A DNA stretch of 64,000 bases, from NCBI GenBank assembly GCA_934636265.1, contig CAKUAD010000003.1, positions 26,308 to 90,307 of the forward strand. The letters run 5' to 3'. The translations under genes were made by a program, and so were the position numbers. The notes beneath the pieces are model-generated. The model made no database searches, had not been told where the DNA came from, and was given only the letters and a program-made list of their open reading frames with translations. The DNA comes from an uncultured Flavobacterium sp. (GTDB lineage: Bacteria > Bacteroidota > Bacteroidia > Flavobacteriales > Flavobacteriaceae). Positions 34,581-43,608 of this stretch are shown here, in pieces (position 1 is the stretch's first letter; each line of letters starts with the position of its first letter).

Positions 34581-34612
34581 AATCCGCGACGAAAGTCCCG
34601 GATTTTTTTTTG
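34581..34612 (+). terminator. terminator of tRNA-Val
   Basis: AATCCGCGAC pairs with GTCCCGGATT (one C-C mismatch) around a GAAA tetraloop, then nine T. Confidence 0.85.
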
Positions 34613-34651
34613 GAAAAAACCCTCGTTTCAGGCAAAGTGCGGCCTAAGCAT

Positions 34652-34694
34652 CCAGTATTGTCTACACATTCCGAGACATTTGTCCCGATTTTTT
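34652..34694 (+). pseudogene. remnant of a second tRNA 3' end with its terminator
   Basis: CCAGTATTGTCTACACATTC and what follows align without gaps to the T-arm, acceptor strand and terminator stem of the tRNA at 34565-34609, with roughly three quarters of positions identical. The 5' part of the tRNA is missing. It is most simply a decayed tandem tRNA copy. Confidence 0.6.
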
Positions 34695-34833
34695 GAGGTT
34701 AAGTGTTGATGGTGGAAGCATGAAAGTTTCGTCTTTTTCATCAAAGTTCCTATGAAAAATCTTCTATAAAGTAATGCCGGGGATTCCCTAAATCAGGACG
34801 CTACTGAGGGTTGTTAGCTAAGCGCGGTTGAAA

Positions 34834-34973
34834 TTTAACAATTTTTACAAAAAATCTGCAGCCAATCTGTTGTTTAATTCGGCAGGGACAACCCAATCTT
34901 CCCCTACCCATTGGTACGAAGTTATGCCAATTGTCGATTACTTTGGTACAGATTTTCTGCCGAAAATTTTAAA
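34834..34973. repeat. 140-bp MITE-like element, copy 1
   Basis: The element has imperfect terminal inverted repeats of about 30 bases: left TTTAACAATTTTTACA then AAAATCTGCAGCC, right GGTACAGATTTTCTGCCG then AAAATTTTAAA. An inner inverted repeat CCAAT...ATTGG surrounds CTTCCCCTACCC. It encodes nothing. Copy 2 lies 292 bases downstream in the same orientation, with no net insertion or deletion between them. Confidence 0.75.
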
Positions 34974-35125
34974 GACAGGGCTAGAGGGATGGAAGGTTTA
35001 GGTTTACAAGTTTGTATAATTTCTCTGCCCTTGGCGAGTGCCTTTCGGCAAAAATGATCGGTCCTGCACGGAATGGTATTTTGTTAGAAGTTAATCTTTG
35101 AAGGCAAAAAGCCGGCCTCAAAAAC

Positions 35126-35265
35126 TTTAACAATTTTTACATAAAATCTGCAGCCAATCTGTTGTTTAATTAGGTAGGGACAACCCAATCTTCCCCTACC
35201 CATTGGTACGAAGTTAGCCGAATCATCAATTACCCTGGTACAGATTTTCTGCCGAATTTGTTAAA
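35126..35265. repeat. 140-bp MITE-like element, copy 2
   Basis: Same structure and orientation as the copy at 34834. Its right end, GGTACAGATTTTCTGCCG then AATTTGTTAAA, pairs better with the left TTTAACAATTTTTACA than in copy 1. The two copies differ mostly in the part just before the right repeat (AGCCGAATCATCAATTACCC against ATGCCAATTGTCGATTACTT). Confidence 0.75.
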
Positions 35266-35430
35266 TGCGCAGATTTGGATAAGGCCCATGGTTCAGGTTC
35301 CGGAGCTGATTTCATATTGAGGGGTTATTTGGCCTTTATGTTCGTGAGTTTCTGGGTGAAGACGTCACCGATGTTTCGCTCCGGTAGAAATTCCCAAAAT
35401 CAAGATGACGTTGATGGCTAAAGTACTCTT

Positions 35431-35811
35431 TTACTCCTTCTTTCTCACAATCTCCTCCAAAACAGCCTTCGACTCATAGTTGACGACTTTGAGCTCAAGC
35501 GGGGTGTTGTTCTTGGTTTTTCCTTCAACGATGTAAAGTTTGCCACCGTTGTGCGCAACATTGCTCCGTCCAAAATCGACATCACCATAAGTTAAAGTCA
35601 TGCGGACATCGGCGGTATCAACCCATTTTTTGGCCAGTTCGTCCATGGCCTGAGGTGCGTAATGAAAAGGCTTGGTGCGGATGTTCTTAAGAACGCGGGC
35701 ATTTGGGAAGTAAGCACAACTGGCGTCTTTTCCGTTAAGTATAAAAAATACAAACACCAGGCCTATGGCAAATCCGCCCAGATAATACGCAAACCGATAC
35801 CAAAACTTCAT
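35431..35811 (-). CDS. DUF4258-like membrane-anchored protein
   Basis: The 126-residue protein has one N-terminal membrane helix (YYLGGFAIGLVFVFFIL) and a small domain of alternating strands (VRMTLTYGDVDFGRSN, YIVEGKTKNNTPLELKVVNY) that resembles DUF4258, a compact fold seen beside toxin and repeat proteins. I take the start at 35811 (MKFWYRFAYYLGG). Its promoter is at 35826-35833. The domain match is by recollection and moderately sure. Confidence 0.75.
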   Translation of the reverse strand: MKFWYRFAYYLGGFAIGLVFVFFILNGKDASCAYFPNARVLKNIRTKPFHYAPQAMDELAKKWVDTADVRMTLTYGDVDFGRSNVAHNGGKLYIVEGKTKNNTPLELKVVNYESKAVLEEIVRKKE

Positions 35812-35825
35812 AGAGGAATTTTTTG

Positions 35826-35833
35826 CAAAGGTA
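35826..35833 (-). promoter_or_regulatory. -7 element of the DUF4258-like gene
   Basis: CAAAGGTA reads TACCTTTG on the minus strand; a TTG lies 18 bases further upstream (35854-35852). Confidence 0.5.
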
Positions 35834-35973
35834 CGATTCAAATGACAATGTCAAAGCCAGGTGACCATTGAACAATTAACAGTTCGCAAAGTTCAACGAA
35901 AGAAATGGCGTTGGCCGACTACAAGGCAGTAAAACTGACTCAAAAAATCACCCCTGCCATCCTGAACATTTAC

Positions 35974-37167
35974 TTAGAATACAATCAGATTAATGTCATG
36001 ATCCGGTATTCCAAACCATTCGCCAATGGCCGAATTGGTTAGGATGCCGTGGTAGATGTAAACTCCGTTCTTAAGTCCTTTATGGATTCGGATGGAACTT
36101 TCAAGACCACCATCTTCAGCAATCGTCAAAAGATATGGCGTCAGGATGTTGCTGATGGAAAGTGAGGCGGTTTTGGAATAGCGCGAAGGGATGTTGGGCA
36201 CGCAATAGTGAATGACGTTGTATTTGACAAACGTCGGTTTTTCGTGCGATGTGATTTCAGAGGTTTCAAAACAACCGCCAGTGTCGATGCTAACGTCAAC
36301 AATGACGGCGCCGCGTTTCATGTGCTCGACCATGGTTTCCGTCACGACTACCGGACAGCGTTCCTTGCCCCGCATGGCACCAATGGCCACGTCGGCACGT
36401 CTAAGCGCTTTGAGCAGTGTTTTGGGTTGAATGGTCGAAGTAAAAATCGGTTGATTCAAATTGTTTTGCAGGCGTCGGAGTTTGGTAATTGAATTGTCAA
36501 AAACCTTTACCCGTGCGCCAAGACCAATGGCCGTTTTCGCCGCGTATTCGCCAACGGTTCCCGCGCCAAGGATGACAACATCAGTAGGAGGAACGCCAAT
36601 GATATTGCCAAAGAGCAATCCTTTCCCGTCGTCGTTGTTGATCATGAGCTCGGCGGCAATCAGCACCGATGCCGTGCCCGCAATCTCACTTAGCGATTTG
36701 ACCGCCGGATAGGTTCCGTCCTGGTCCTTAATGTATTCAAAGCCCAAAGCCGTGATTTTCTTGCGCATCAACGCCTCAAAATATTCCTTTTTGCGCGTCT
36801 TGATCTGCACTGCCGAAATAAGCGTCGCACTGGGCTGCATCAGTTCGATTTCCTTTAAAGTTGGCGGTTCAACCTTTAGGACAATCGGACAGCCAAACAC
36901 CTTGGCCGTGTCGGTGGTGATTTCGGCCCCGGCGTCGCTGTATTCCTTGTCGCAATAACTTGAGCTCTCGCCCGCACCGGCTTCAATGAGGATTCGATGC
37001 CCGTGCGAGGTAAGCGAATTTACCGCGTCGGGTGTCAGGCAGATGCGGCGTTCCTGGAAACTCGTCTCTTTTGGGATTCCTATAAACAGTTCACTTTTAT
37101 GGCGTTGGACTTCAAGTTTTTCCTCTTGCGGAAGCAACTGCTGCTTGGTAAACGGCGTTAGTGACAT
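35974..37167 (-). CDS. ald: alanine dehydrogenase
   Basis: The 397-residue NAD-dependent enzyme interconverts alanine and pyruvate plus ammonia. It has the family N-terminus IGIPKETSFQERRICLTPDAV, a catalytic Lys/His region, the NAD motif VILGAGTVGEYAAKTAIGLGA near residue 200, and VDVSIDTGGCFETSE. It is about 25 residues longer at the N-terminus than the bacillary enzyme, as usual in flavobacteria. Alone on its strand, 129 bases downstream of tsaE in transcription order. Confidence 0.94.
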   Translation of the reverse strand: MSLTPFTKQQLLPQEEKLEVQRHKSELFIGIPKETSFQERRICLTPDAVNSLTSHGHRILIEAGAGESSSYCDKEYSDAGAEITTDTAKVFGCPIVLKVEPPTLKEIELMQPSATLISAVQIKTRKKEYFEALMRKKITALGFEYIKDQDGTYPAVKSLSEIAGTASVLIAAELMINNDDGKGLLFGNIIGVPPTDVVILGAGTVGEYAAKTAIGLGARVKVFDNSITKLRRLQNNLNQPIFTSTIQPKTLLKALRRADVAIGAMRGKERCPVVVTETMVEHMKRGAVIVDVSIDTGGCFETSEITSHEKPTFVKYNVIHYCVPNIPSRYSKTASLSISNILTPYLLTIAEDGGLESSIRIHKGLKNGVYIYHGILTNSAIGEWFGIPDHDINLIVF

Positions 37168-37295
37168 GACTCCTGAAATTTCCCGCCTAAGTTACTGTTT
37201 TTATTCAACAAACGTTAAAGCATTTAACAACGAACAAAGGCTTTTGCAAAAAAAAATGGCAGCGGGAGCCTTGGACAGATAAACCACTTTCGTAC

Positions 37296-37709
37296 CTACT
37301 GATTGCTCAAGGTCGCCTTCCTCTTCCCATCCTCCAGCACCGTCAAATCCACCACCGAATAACGGTCGGGTAGGAGCGACGGGATTTTTTCAGCCCATTC
37401 GATAAAACACCAATGGCCGGAGTCCAGGTATTCGTCCATGCCAAAATCAAAAGCTTCAGATTCGCTTTTTAGTCGATAGACATCAAAGTGAAAAATTTTG
37501 GCGCCGTCGCGTCCATGATATTCGTTTACGAGCGAGAAAGTCGGGCTGGCTGTGGGATCGCCAACGCCAAGAGCGCGGCACAAAGCCTTAATAAAAGTGG
37601 TTTTTCCGGCGCCCATGACACCATTAAAAAGAATTACTCTTTCAGGAGCGGATGCCAGCAACTGCTGCGCGGCATGGTCAAGCGTATCAAGCGTAAAGGT
37701 TAATTCCAT
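37296..37709 (-). CDS. tsaE: tRNA threonylcarbamoyladenosine biosynthesis ATPase TsaE
   Basis: The 137-residue P-loop protein drives turnover of the TsaBDE complex that adds t6A to tRNA. Walker A GVMGAGKTT is near residue 30, PTFSLVNEYHG with the switch-like residues follows, and HWCFIEWAEKI carries the Walker B-like part. tsaC at 8099 supplies its substrate. The gene stands between ald and porX on the same strand, with its own -7 element at 37735-37742. Confidence 0.94.
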   Translation of the reverse strand: MELTFTLDTLDHAAQQLLASAPERVILFNGVMGAGKTTFIKALCRALGVGDPTASPTFSLVNEYHGRDGAKIFHFDVYRLKSESEAFDFGMDEYLDSGHWCFIEWAEKIPSLLPDRYSVVDLTVLEDGKRKATLSNQ

Positions 37710-38082
37710 AAAAATTGACAGATACTTTGGTCTGCAAAGTTAATAGTTAACACTTTATAGTTGATGGTGGACGGTTTGATGTATTCAGATATCCGGGGGT
37801 AGGACAATGTTGGTTGGAACCTGTGCGAACTTTCAGGCATCAGAAACCTTAAGACCGATCAGGAGCAAGACAGCCCAATCGCACAATGTCCCGCTATGCC
37901 ATTTTGATTTGGAACTAAGATAAAGAGGTCAACAATCATTAAGACTCAAGTCCCGTTCACGAATTAAAAGGTGAGTAATCCATGAGCAGCATAAAAGTCC
38001 AGTAAGCGCCAATATCTGTAAACCGTTAACCGTAAACCAAATATTCCTGAATCTTAAATTTAAATTCTAAAATCTAAAATCC
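37710..38082. other. 373-base intergenic region without recognised features
   Basis: Apart from the tsaE -7 element, I see no gene or strong hairpin. GTAAACCGTTAACCGTAAACC-like repetition (38018-38039) and an A/T-rich stretch with repeated TCTAAAATC units (38060-38085) lie next to the porX stop. Confidence 0.6.
37735..37742 (-). promoter_or_regulatory. -7 element of tsaE
   Basis: CAAAGTTA reads TAACTTTG on the minus strand, about 26 bases before the ATG at 37709. Confidence 0.5.
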
Positions 38083-39645
38083 TCACTTAGGATTGAACAC
38101 CATAAACGGAATAATCATTTCCTCCAGCGAAATTCCGCCGTGCTGATAAGTATTTCGGTAATAACTCACATAGTGGTTGTAGTTGTTGACATAAGCCAGG
38201 AACAAATCATTCTTGGCAAATATATATGAACTGCTCATGTTGATAGCCGGAAGCCCTATTTTCTTGGGATCTTTTACCGCATAAACATCGCGCTCCTCAT
38301 AGGTGAGGCTCCGGCCGGTTTTGTAGCGCAGGTTCAAACTGGTGTTTTTGTCACCAATAACTTTTGACGGATTCTTGACGTTGATCGTGCCGTGATCGGT
38401 AGTGATGATCAGGCGAAAGCCAAGTTGCTGCGCCTGCTTGATGATTTCCAGTAGCGGCGAATTCTGAAACCAGCTTTGCGTAAGCGATCGGTATGCTTTG
38501 TCGTCGGCGGCCAGTTCCTTGACGACGTCCATCTCGGTCTTGGCGTGCGACAGCATATCGATGAAATTGTAAACCACTGTCACAAGGTCATTTGACTTGT
38601 ATGACTTAAACGAATCTACCAACTTTTTACCGCCGGCAAAACTCGTAATCTTGAGATAATCGTGCTTGATGTTCAGCCCCAGACGTTTGATCTGCGCCGT
38701 GAGGAATTCGGCCTCAAAAAGATTTTTGCCACCTTCGTCCACGTCGTTTTTCCAGTATTGCGGGAACTGCTTTTCCATCTCGAGCGGCAACAGCCCTGAG
38801 AAAATCGAATTCCGGGCGTATTGCGTCGCCGTGGGCAAAATTGCATAATACGGCACTTCCTTTTCCAGTTTGTAGTGGTTGGCCACAATACTTTCAAACG
38901 ACTTCCACTGATCATATCTCAGGTTGTCAATCACGACAAACAATACCGGGCGATCCTTTTTTTGGAGTTCCGGAACCACCAATTCGCGAAAAAGCGTGTG
39001 CGACATCACCGGACGGTTGGGTTTGCCTTTAACGGGTTCAAACCATTCCTCGTAGTTGCGTTCGATAAACTTGCCAAACTGTGAGTTGGCCTCAACCTTT
39101 TGCGACTCCAGGATTTCCACCATGGCCTGTTCGGTGATATCCTCGAGCTGAAGCTCCCAAAAAAGCAGGCGGCGGTAGAGTTCGGCCCACTCCTCATATG
39201 AATTTACCATCGCCATATCGACGGCGATTTTCCTGAATTCCTTTTGGTAATCCAGCGTTGTTTTTTCCGATACGAGCCGCGAGTGATCCAAATTCTTTTT
39301 CAGGCTCAGTAAAATTTGGTTGGGATTGACGGGCTTGATCAGATAATCCGCAATCTTTGACCCGATCGCCGAATCCATAATATATTCTTCCTCGCTTTTT
39401 GTAATCATGATCACGGGCGTGGCCGATTTTTTCTCCTTGATTTCCGCAAGGGTTTCCAAACCGCTCATGCCCGGCATGTTCTCATCCAGAAAAACAATGT
39501 CAAAATCGCCCTCGGCAAACTCGTCCACCGCATCGCGTCCGTTGTTGCAGGTAGCTACCTCGTATCCTTTTTTCTCCAAAAACAATATATGGGGTTTGAG
39601 CAGTTCAATCTCGTCGTCTACCCAAAGAATCTTAATCTTATCCAT
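38083..39645 (-). CDS. porX: PorX response regulator of type IX secretion (receiver plus PglZ domain)
   Basis: The 520-residue protein begins with a receiver domain with phospho-acceptor Asp54 (VFLDENMPG) and switch Lys in YLIKPVN. A helical linker (about 120-200) and an alkaline-phosphatase-fold PglZ domain (about 220-515) follow. Candidate metal ligands of that domain are Asp in VIDNLRYDQW, Thr in PTATQYARN, Asp-His in TTDHGT and His in YQHGGIS. This layout is that of PorX, which with the kinase PorY and sigma SigP controls type IX secretion genes. No kinase is adjacent. The start at 39645 (MDKIKILWVDDE) fits the family. Confidence 0.96.
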   Translation of the reverse strand: MDKIKILWVDDEIELLKPHILFLEKKGYEVATCNNGRDAVDEFAEGDFDIVFLDENMPGMSGLETLAEIKEKKSATPVIMITKSEEEYIMDSAIGSKIADYLIKPVNPNQILLSLKKNLDHSRLVSEKTTLDYQKEFRKIAVDMAMVNSYEEWAELYRRLLFWELQLEDITEQAMVEILESQKVEANSQFGKFIERNYEEWFEPVKGKPNRPVMSHTLFRELVVPELQKKDRPVLFVVIDNLRYDQWKSFESIVANHYKLEKEVPYYAILPTATQYARNSIFSGLLPLEMEKQFPQYWKNDVDEGGKNLFEAEFLTAQIKRLGLNIKHDYLKITSFAGGKKLVDSFKSYKSNDLVTVVYNFIDMLSHAKTEMDVVKELAADDKAYRSLTQSWFQNSPLLEIIKQAQQLGFRLIITTDHGTINVKNPSKVIGDKNTSLNLRYKTGRSLTYEERDVYAVKDPKKIGLPAINMSSSYIFAKNDLFLAYVNNYNHYVSYYRNTYQHGGISLEEMIIPFMVFNPK

Positions 39646-39866
39646 GCTGTAACTTTGTCGCAATTTAACAATTACGCCGCGCTGCCGTTCATAAATTTAT
39701 GGTAAAAATAAGCGTTGGCAAACGTTTGGTGTTACCTGAAAACGCTCGCCTTTTGTTTTAATTGTTTAGGGAGATGCGATTCACGTCGCAATCGGCCAAA
39801 CCGCCCCAACTGTCACCCACGGCGCCCGGGGCCAGGGGGATTCCGGTACCACCGATGTTTTTTTGG

Positions 39867-39874
39867 TATCTTTG
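39867..39874 (+). promoter_or_regulatory. -7 element of the HD-domain gene
   Basis: TATCTTTG matches TAnnTTTG, 17 bases before the ATG at 39892. Confidence 0.5.
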
Positions 39875-39891
39875 GCGCGCAAACCGCCGGT

Positions 39892-41124
39892 ATGACAAAC
39901 AAGCTTAAGATATTCAACGATCCCATCTACGGATTTATCAGCCTTCCCAACGAACTTATTTTTGATCTGGTCGAGCATCGCTACTTTCAGCGGTTGCGCA
40001 GGATTTCGCAAATGGGATTGTCGCATCTGGTTTATCCCGGCGCGCAGCACACCCGTTTTCACCATGCACTCGGCGCCATGCACCTGATGCAAAAGGCCGT
40101 CGAGGTTTTGCGCTACAAGGGAGTGGCTATTTCTGCCGACGAGGAAAATGCTCTCTATGTGGCCATCCTGCTGCACGACATCGGTCACGGACCATTTTCG
40201 CACGCCATGGAACACAGCCTGGTCGAGGTGAGCCACGAGGAGATTTCCATGCGCTTTATGCGAAAGCTCGACGAGGAATTTGGCGGAAAACTCCAATTGG
40301 CCATACAAATCTTTAAAGGTGAATATCCGCGAAAATTTATGCTGCAACTGGTGTCCAGCCAACTCGACATGGACCGTATGGATTACCTTAAGCGCGACAG
40401 TTTTTTTACAGGCGTGGCCGAGGGCAACATCAATTCAGACCGGCTGATCCAGATGCTGAACGTGGTCGACGAGGGGCTTGTGGTCGAGGAAAAAGGCATA
40501 TATTCCATTGAAAAATTCCTGATGGCGCGGCGGCTGATGTATTGGCAGGCTTATCTGCACAAAACCAGCCTCGTGGCCGAACTTATGCTGATGCGGATAT
40601 TGATGCGTGCCCGTGAACTGGCTTCAAAAGGCGTGAACTTGCACGCTTCGCCGGCCATGATTCACTTTATCACTAACCGCGTCACCGGCGAAACCTTTAC
40701 CTGGGAAACGCTGGAGAAATTCTCGCAACTGGACGATACCGACGTGATCAGCGCCATAAAATGGTGGCAGTCACATAATGATACAGTGCTGTCAACCCTG
40801 AGCCGGATGTTGCTCAACCGCGATTTACTCAAGGTAAAACTCGGACCGGAAAAATTTTCATCTGATCAGGTGCGTGAGCTGGCCTCCCGTTGGGCCGGTG
40901 AGCGGAGTATCAGCCAGGAAGAGGCCAAATATTTTGTCTTTAAGGGAAAAATCCGAAATCAGGCCTATAACAAACACGCGCAACCCATCCGCATCTATAA
41001 AAAAGACCGTTCTATCGAAGACGTTATCGAAGCATCAGACCAACTCAACCTCAAGGCGCTGTCAAAACCTGTAACCAAGTATTACCTGTGTTTTCCCAAA
41101 CAACTTGCGGAAAAAGGTATATGA
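39892..41124 (+). CDS. HD-domain phosphohydrolase
   Basis: The 410-residue protein has the HD metal site: His in HTRFHHALG, then HD in LLHDIGHGPFSHAME, and an Asp further on (LDMDRMDYL). It belongs to the SAMHD1/dGTPase-like branch, hydrolysing dNTPs or another phosphoester. The start at 39892 (MTNKLKIFNDPIYGFI) gives the usual N-terminus; upstream frame codons are not supported. In flavobacteria it commonly stands beside porX and lpxD, as here. Substrate uncertain. Confidence 0.92.
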   Translation: MTNKLKIFNDPIYGFISLPNELIFDLVEHRYFQRLRRISQMGLSHLVYPGAQHTRFHHALGAMHLMQKAVEVLRYKGVAISADEENALYVAILLHDIGHGPFSHAMEHSLVEVSHEEISMRFMRKLDEEFGGKLQLAIQIFKGEYPRKFMLQLVSSQLDMDRMDYLKRDSFFTGVAEGNINSDRLIQMLNVVDEGLVVEEKGIYSIEKFLMARRLMYWQAYLHKTSLVAELMLMRILMRARELASKGVNLHASPAMIHFITNRVTGETFTWETLEKFSQLDDTDVISAIKWWQSHNDTVLSTLSRMLLNRDLLKVKLGPEKFSSDQVRELASRWAGERSISQEEAKYFVFKGKIRNQAYNKHAQPIRIYKKDRSIEDVIEASDQLNLKALSKPVTKYYLCFPKQLAEKGI

Positions 41125-41137
41125 AACCATTTTTTTA

Positions 41138-41145
41138 TATTTTTG
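41138..41145 (+). promoter_or_regulatory. -7 element of the lipid A operon
   Basis: TATTTTTG matches TAnnTTTG, 46 bases before the lpxD ATG at 41192. No TTG at ideal distance. Confidence 0.45.
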
Positions 41146-41191
41146 TCCGAATGAATTGGCCCCAGGCCGCACCAACACGGACAGCTATACG

Positions 41192-42214
41192 ATGAAATTC
41201 ACGGCAGAGCAAATAGCAGGGATACTAGACGGCGAGGTGGTAGGAAATCCCGATGCACAGGTGTACAAGCTGTCAAAAATAGAGGAAGGCACCCAGGGTT
41301 CCCTTACCTTTTTGGCCAATCCCAAATACCAGAACTACATTTATACGACGCAGGCCAGTGTGGCTATCGTCAACCACACGTTTGAACCGGAAATGCCCGT
41401 ACAGGCTACACTGATCAAAGTTGAAGATGCCTACCGTGCCTTTACGCGCATTCTGGAATATTACAATCAGATCAAACTCAACAAATCAGGAATCGAGCAA
41501 CCTTGTCATATCGACCCCACGGCCAAATACGGCGAAGGGCTTTATCTGGGTTGTTTTTCTTATTTGGGAAGCAATGTGGTTTTAGGCGACAACGTCAAGA
41601 TTTATCCCAATTGTTTTATTGGCGATAATGTGACGATTGGCAGCAACACCATCATTTTTGCCGGCGCCAAGATTTATTCGGAATCGGTGATTGGCAGCAA
41701 TTGCGTGATTCATTCAGGGTCGATTATCGGATCGGACGGTTTTGGCTTTGCGCCGCAGCCCGATGGTACATATAACAAGGTACCGCAAATAGGGAATGTG
41801 ATTCTGGAAGATTATGTCGACATTGGGTCATGCACCACGATTGACCGCGCCACTATGGGATCGACCATTATCCGAAAAGGCGTCAAACTCGACAATCAAA
41901 TCCAGATTGCACATAACGTGGAAATTGGCGAAAACACCGTAATCGCCGCGCAAACAGGGGTTGCAGGTTCCAGCAAAATCGGGCGCAACTGTATGATTGG
42001 CGGCCAGGTAGGAATAGCCGGACACCTGATCATCGGGAACAACGTCCGCATCCAGGCCCAGTCAGGCATCGGGAAAAACATTGGCGACGGCGAAACCATT
42101 CAGGGATCGCCCGCGCTGGCGTATGCTGATTTCAACAAATCGTACGTCTATTTCCGGAATCTGCCCAAGATAATGGCCGAGTTTGAAGAATTAAAAAAAC
42201 AGTTAAACAAATAA
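41192..42214 (+). CDS. lpxD: UDP-3-O-acylglucosamine N-acyltransferase LpxD
   Basis: The 340-residue left-handed beta-helix enzyme adds the second acyl chain to UDP-3-O-acyl-glucosamine in lipid A synthesis. The N-terminal nucleotide-binding domain (about 1-100) contains SLTFLANPKYQ. The hexapeptide helix (about 105-310) has the catalytic His in IQIAHNVEIG. The start at 41192 fits. It is the first gene of the lipid A block: lpxC/fabZ begins two bases after its stop. Confidence 0.96.
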   Translation: MKFTAEQIAGILDGEVVGNPDAQVYKLSKIEEGTQGSLTFLANPKYQNYIYTTQASVAIVNHTFEPEMPVQATLIKVEDAYRAFTRILEYYNQIKLNKSGIEQPCHIDPTAKYGEGLYLGCFSYLGSNVVLGDNVKIYPNCFIGDNVTIGSNTIIFAGAKIYSESVIGSNCVIHSGSIIGSDGFGFAPQPDGTYNKVPQIGNVILEDYVDIGSCTTIDRATMGSTIIRKGVKLDNQIQIAHNVEIGENTVIAAQTGVAGSSKIGRNCMIGGQVGIAGHLIIGNNVRIQAQSGIGKNIGDGETIQGSPALAYADFNKSYVYFRNLPKIMAEFEELKKQLNK

Positions 42215-42216
42215 TC

Positions 42217-43608
42217 ATGGTTAAGCAAAAAACCATAAAGAGTGAGATTTCGCTTACAGGCGTAGGGCTTCACACCGGGAAAGAAGTAAAAATGACTTTT
42301 AAGCCCGCACCGGTCAACAACGGATTTACCTTTGTCAGGGTCGACCTGGAGGGGCATCCTGTCATTGAAGCCGACGCCAGCTATGTTGTCAACACCCAGC
42401 GCGGTACCAATCTGGAAAAGCGCGGGGTCAAAATCCAGACTTCTGAGCACGTCCTGGCGGCTTGCATGGGTTGTGATCTGGACAACCTCATTATCGAACT
42501 CAATGAAAGCGAACCGCCAATTATGGACGGTTCGTCAAAATATTTTGTCGAGGCGCTGGAAAAGGCAGGAATCGAAGAGCAGTGCGCCCCACGTGAATAT
42601 TTCGTGGTCAAGGAAGTGATTTCCTATACCGACGAGGCGACCGGATCTGAAATCATCGTGATGCCAGCCGACGATTACCAGGTAACTACCATGGTTGATT
42701 TTGGCACCAAGGTTTTGGGCACGCAAAACGCCACTTTAAAGAGTCTGGCCGATTTTAAAACTGAGATTGCCAGCGCGCGTACCTTTAGCTTTTTACACGA
42801 ACTGGAAACGCTTTTGGACAACGGATTGATCAAGGGCGGCGACCTTAACAATGCCATTGTTTACGTCGACAAGGAAATTTCTCCGTCGACGATGGAAAAT
42901 CTAAAAAAAGCTTTTGGCAAGGATTCCATCTCCATCAAGCCAAACGGCATTCTGGACAACCTGACGCTTCATTATCCCAACGAGGCTGCGCGCCACAAGT
43001 TGCTCGACGTGGTAGGAGATCTGGCGCTGGTGGGCAAACACATCAAGGGCAAGGTAATCGCCAACAAGCCCGGGCATTTTGTCAATACCCAATTTGCAAA
43101 GAAACTTTCAAAAATCATCAAGATCGAACAACGCAACCAGGTTCCGGTATACGACCTCAACAAAGAACCGCTCATGGACGTGAACAAAATCATGTCGATG
43201 TTGCCACACCGTCCGCCATTTTTGCTGGTCGACAAAATCCTGGAAATGGACGACCAGACCGTCGTAGGCCTCAAGAACGTCACCATGAACGAGAGTTTCT
43301 TTGTGGGACACTTTCCGGGCGCTCCAGTAATGCCGGGTGTTTTGATTGTTGAAGCGATGGCGCAAACGGGAGGGATCCTGATTCTGAGCTCGGTTCCGGA
43401 TCCGGAAAATTACCTGACCTATTTTATGAAAATTGACAATGTCAAGTTCAAGCACAAAGTTTTGCCGGGCGACACTCTGGTATTTAAATGTGATCTGATT
43501 TCGCCCATTCGCCGCGGTATCTGCCACATGCAGGCCAACGCCTATGCAAACGGAAAGCTGGTGGCCGAAGCTGAACTCATGGCGCAAATTGTAAAACAAA
43601 CTGTATGA
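42217..43608 (+). CDS. lpxC: bifunctional LpxC deacetylase / FabZ dehydratase
   Basis: The 463-residue fusion joins LpxC (about 1-300), the zinc-dependent UDP-3-O-acyl-GlcNAc deacetylase, to FabZ (about 320-463), the 3-hydroxyacyl-ACP dehydratase. LpxC motifs: SLTGVGLHTGKEV, SEHVLAACMG (zinc His), EPPIMDGSS. FabZ motifs: LPHRPPFLLVDKI (catalytic His) and PGVLIVEAMAQ (catalytic Glu). The fusion is a known trait of Bacteroidota. Its stop overlaps lpxA by four bases. Confidence 0.96.
   Translation: MVKQKTIKSEISLTGVGLHTGKEVKMTFKPAPVNNGFTFVRVDLEGHPVIEADASYVVNTQRGTNLEKRGVKIQTSEHVLAACMGCDLDNLIIELNESEPPIMDGSSKYFVEALEKAGIEEQCAPREYFVVKEVISYTDEATGSEIIVMPADDYQVTTMVDFGTKVLGTQNATLKSLADFKTEIASARTFSFLHELETLLDNGLIKGGDLNNAIVYVDKEISPSTMENLKKAFGKDSISIKPNGILDNLTLHYPNEAARHKLLDVVGDLALVGKHIKGKVIANKPGHFVNTQFAKKLSKIIKIEQRNQVPVYDLNKEPLMDVNKIMSMLPHRPPFLLVDKILEMDDQTVVGLKNVTMNESFFVGHFPGAPVMPGVLIVEAMAQTGGILILSSVPDPENYLTYFMKIDNVKFKHKVLPGDTLVFKCDLISPIRRGICHMQANAYANGKLVAEAELMAQIVKQTV

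Larger units (their letters stand above)
34578..35430. other. 853-base non-coding stretch with tRNA remnant and two MITE-like elements
   Basis: After the tRNA come a terminator (34581-34612), a decayed copy of the tRNA tail (34652-34694) and two 140-base elements (34834-34973 and 35126-35265). A shorter similarity links 34786-34830 with 35388-35423 (ATTCCCtAAATCAgGAc and ATTCCCaAAATCAaGAt). No coding sequence is credible. Confidence 0.7.

Noticed and set aside
38083..39645. PglZ domain as a sign of a BREX-type phage defence system
   Set aside because: The PglZ domain is fused to a receiver domain in the PorX layout, and no other BREX gene is near.
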